Of a stretch of 8,804 nucleotides of DNA, positions 7,644-8,804 are shown in pieces. A model generated the notes under the pieces. That model was not told the DNA's origin. It saw only the letters and a program-made list of their open reading frames with translations, and ran no database searches. The translations under genes were made by a program, and so were the position numbers. The stretch comes from CAIVSN01 sp036171455 (GTDB lineage: Bacteria > Patescibacteriota > Gracilibacteria > BD1-5 > UBA2023). Where the stretch lies: contig JAVHRB010000066.1 in NCBI GenBank assembly GCA_036171455.1, positions 1 through 8,804 of the forward strand. Reading direction: 5' to 3'. Each line of letters starts with the position of its first letter. The stretch's first letter is position 1.

Positions 7644-8240
7644 TTATTTGAGATACTCATCAATTTGTTTTTTTGCTACCTCAATGTGAGGTGCAATAAC
7701 TTCAGCATTATTACCAGTTGCCCAAAAGATTTTTATTTCTTTTGCTCCGATGAATTGAAAAAGTGCAGTAAGGTGATTGGTATAAAAATCCCAAGGATGT
7801 CCCGAACCTGCAGGAATTCCTGCGCTCGTTCCAACAATAATTACCCGTTTGATTTGAGTGGCGAGACCGATGTATTTTCCATCTTCTGACATTTTCCATG
7901 TTTGACCGATACGTATTACTTGATCAAACCAAGCTTTTACGCTCGCTGGCATTCCGAGATTCCACATAGGTGCTGATAGGACAATTGTATCCGCAGCAAG
8001 AACTTCTGCTACTACGGAATCCTGATAATCAACTGCTGATTTGTCTGCACCTTTGAGAGCTCCATATGTTGCAAAACCATACATATGAGCAATCTGAGTT
8101 TCGGTAATAAATGGCACTGATTTGGAAATGTCTCGATCTACCACTTTACCTTCTAGTTGAGAAAGTACATGGTCGGCAAGTATGTGAGAATGTGATCGTT
8201 CGGCACGAGGAGATGAATGAATGTATAGGATATTGGACAT
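7644..8240 (-). CDS. azoR: FMN-dependent NADH:quinone oxidoreductase/azoreductase
   Basis: A 198-aa flavodoxin-like protein of the AzoR/AcpD family (usual length about 200). Seen: N-terminal ILYIHSSPRAERSHS, the FMN phosphate-binding loop after the first beta strand; APMWNLGMPASVKAWFDQV near 90-108, the second flavin contact; IGQTWK; and VGTSAGIPAGSG near 137-148. Known members reduce quinones and azo compounds with NAD(P)H and two electrons, in the cytosol, and help against electrophile stress. The physiological substrate here is unknown. Unlike most neighbours the gene has no in-frame UGA, with all 14 or so glycines on GGN codons; this might reflect recent acquisition or chance. Start ATG at 8240 lacks a Shine-Dalgarno (taactaaaaaac precedes it). 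It converges on the membrane-protein gene across a shared terminator. Confidence 0.93.
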   Translation of the reverse strand: MSNILYIHSSPRAERSHSHILADHVLSQLEGKVVDRDISKSVPFITETQIAHMYGFATYGALKGADKSAVDYQDSVVAEVLAADTIVLSAPMWNLGMPASVKAWFDQVIRIGQTWKMSEDGKYIGLATQIKRVIIVGTSAGIPAGSGHPWDFYTNHLTALFQFIGAKEIKIFWATGNNAEVIAPHIEVAKKQIDEYLK

Positions 8241-8270
8241 GTTTTTTAGTTAATGATTACGACAGGTCAG

Positions 8271-8296
8271 GTTATAGAATTCTTTATCTAAAGCAA
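8271..8296 (-). promoter_or_regulatory. Weak candidate promoter for azoR
   Basis: Minus strand TATAAC (8276-8271) with TTGCTT (8296-8291) 14 nt upstream, a short spacer. The 5' UTR would be about 25 nt. A small palindrome CTTTA-TC-TAAAG (8282-8293) lies between the boxes. An alternative leaderless -10 (TTAACT, 7 nt before the ATG) is poorer. Rest of the 98-bp gap 8241-8338: only the 12-nt tandem repeat listed separately. Confidence 0.3.
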
Positions 8297-8305
8297 GGGG
8301 AAATA

Positions 8306-8329
8306 CTGACTTTCTGACTGACTTTCTCA
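8306..8329. repeat. Tandem 12-bp duplication
   Basis: CTGACTTTCTGA is followed directly by CTGACTTTCTCA, two 12-bp units with one difference. It lies just downstream of the DUF805 stop and upstream of azoR, on the path of any azoR promoter. It may be a slippage product or a paired regulator site. Confidence 0.6.
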
Positions 8330-8338
8330 GGCTATCAT

Positions 8339-8804
8339 TTATAAATCATCTATTATATTTTTAGGCTGAGATGGGAGAATAATTAAAGGCTCTATAGAAA
8401 CATCAATGTTTCCGTCTTTGGGACTCACTCAATATTTGTTCGACCCGGTAACGCTATCCTGCAACAGGATATATATAATCCAGAATGGTCCTACAAAAGG
8501 TATCAATCAAACAAAAATCATCCAACCGCTATTGCCCGTATCATGTAACCTTCGTATTGAAAGTGAAAGTCCAGCAAAGGAAATCACAATAGTAAAAAAT
8601 AAAATTCCTAGCACGAGCAATTCTGCATTCAAGAGAGTATAGGGAGAAAAAATCAAATATACCGTCGCATAACTTAAACCCAAGAAAATAAAAAACGAAA
8701 ATAAAACAAAATACCAATATTCTGCTCGCCGCGAACGTCATGAAAAATCAAAAAATCAATCACCCCGCAGCAAGCTGACGGGGTATGACCTAGATCCTAC
8801 AATC
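8339..8804 (-). CDS. DUF805 inner-membrane protein, 5' end open at window edge
   Basis: Reading UGA as Gly gives one open frame from 8803 to the TAA at 8341-8339 (about 154 residues). It has clear DUF805 marks: FSGRSRRAEYWYFVLF at the start of the domain, several hydrophobic helices, SLSIRRLHDTGNSGW, then IPFVGPFWIIYILL and SNKYG, matching the family's RRLHDTGxSGWW and pGxNxYG. The four UGA codons (plus-strand triplet starts 8756, 8738, 8507, 8429) fall at FFDF-SGR, FVGLIP and KYG, two of them at strongly conserved glycines. The domain is followed by a short hydrophilic tail. There is no in-frame ATG. A TTG at 8773-8771 inside the REP-like repeat would give 144 aa, close to family length; otherwise the start lies beyond the window. 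Function of DUF805 proteins is unknown. The standard code would break this gene into short pieces. Confidence 0.85.
8762..8784. repeat. REP-like repeat, copy 2, with better stem
   Basis: The 18-nt core (8766-8783) is identical to 24-41. Here the outer stem is complete: ACCCCG (8762-8767) pairs with CGGGGT (8779-8784), one A is bulged, and CAGC/GCTG form the inner stem. It overlaps the open N-terminal end of the DUF805 frame, where it would read PVSLLRG on the minus strand. That suggests either an intergenic element just upstream of a TTG-started gene or a repeat inside coding DNA. Confidence 0.75.

Noticed and set aside
8541..8741. 66-codon minus-strand ORF with hydrophobic sequence
   Set aside because: It is in the wrong frame relative to the DUF805 gene, whose own frame carries all the family motifs once UGA is read as Gly.
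24..8784. The two identical repeats as ends of one large mobile element spanning the window
   Set aside because: The enclosed genes are housekeeping (pheT, rel) with no transposase or integrase, and the copies are short hairpins, more like dispersed REPs.

Overview
The window reads as a piece of a Patescibacteria/CPR genome that uses genetic code 25, in which UGA means glycine (Gracilibacteria/BD1-5 or Absconditabacteria/SR1). Under the standard code most genes here break into pieces. Reading UGA as Gly restores seven of the nine genes without any frameshift. I count 27 in-frame UGA codons by hand, and no gene ends in UGA (five end in UAA, four in UAG). Several UGA codons fall where the protein family has an invariant glycine (Rel AExGxAAH, DUF805 FSGR and NKYG, PheT HRPxLFG), so UGA=Trp is unlikely. 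The small genes, tight spacing, CPR-type pilin and absence of Shine-Dalgarno motifs fit the same group.

Layout. Positions 1-160 are non-coding and hold one copy of an 18-nt REP-like repeat, a stem-loop, a palindrome and a promoter. Positions 161-1253 (+) form a two-gene unit: a nucleotidyltransferase and a small S4 RNA-binding protein. Positions 1292-6677 (-) form a tightly packed unit transcribed pheT > rel > recX: the phenylalanyl-tRNA synthetase beta chain, the bifunctional (p)ppGpp synthetase/hydrolase, and a RecX-like protein. An 89-bp divergent promoter region (6678-6766) separates it from 6767-7589 (+), which carries a VirB2/TrbC-type pilin-like protein and a two-helix membrane protein of a type common in CPR genomes. 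A 13-bp bidirectional terminator (7598-7628) lies between this pair and a convergent azoreductase gene (7644-8240, -). Upstream of the azoreductase, on the same strand, is a DUF805 membrane protein (8339 to the window edge) whose 5' end carries the second REP-like copy.

How it works together. pheT and rel are joined by a stop-T-ATG junction, so tRNA-Phe charging capacity and the stringent-response enzyme would be made from one transcript. pheS is not next to pheT. Three of the four tandem junctions are stop-T-ATG, and two transcription units show TATACT-N6-ATG. Together these suggest leaderless or SD-independent initiation plus termination-reinitiation inside operons. The strongest signals are the UGA recoding and this initiation architecture. 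I saw no CRISPR array, IS transposase, rRNA or tRNA gene.
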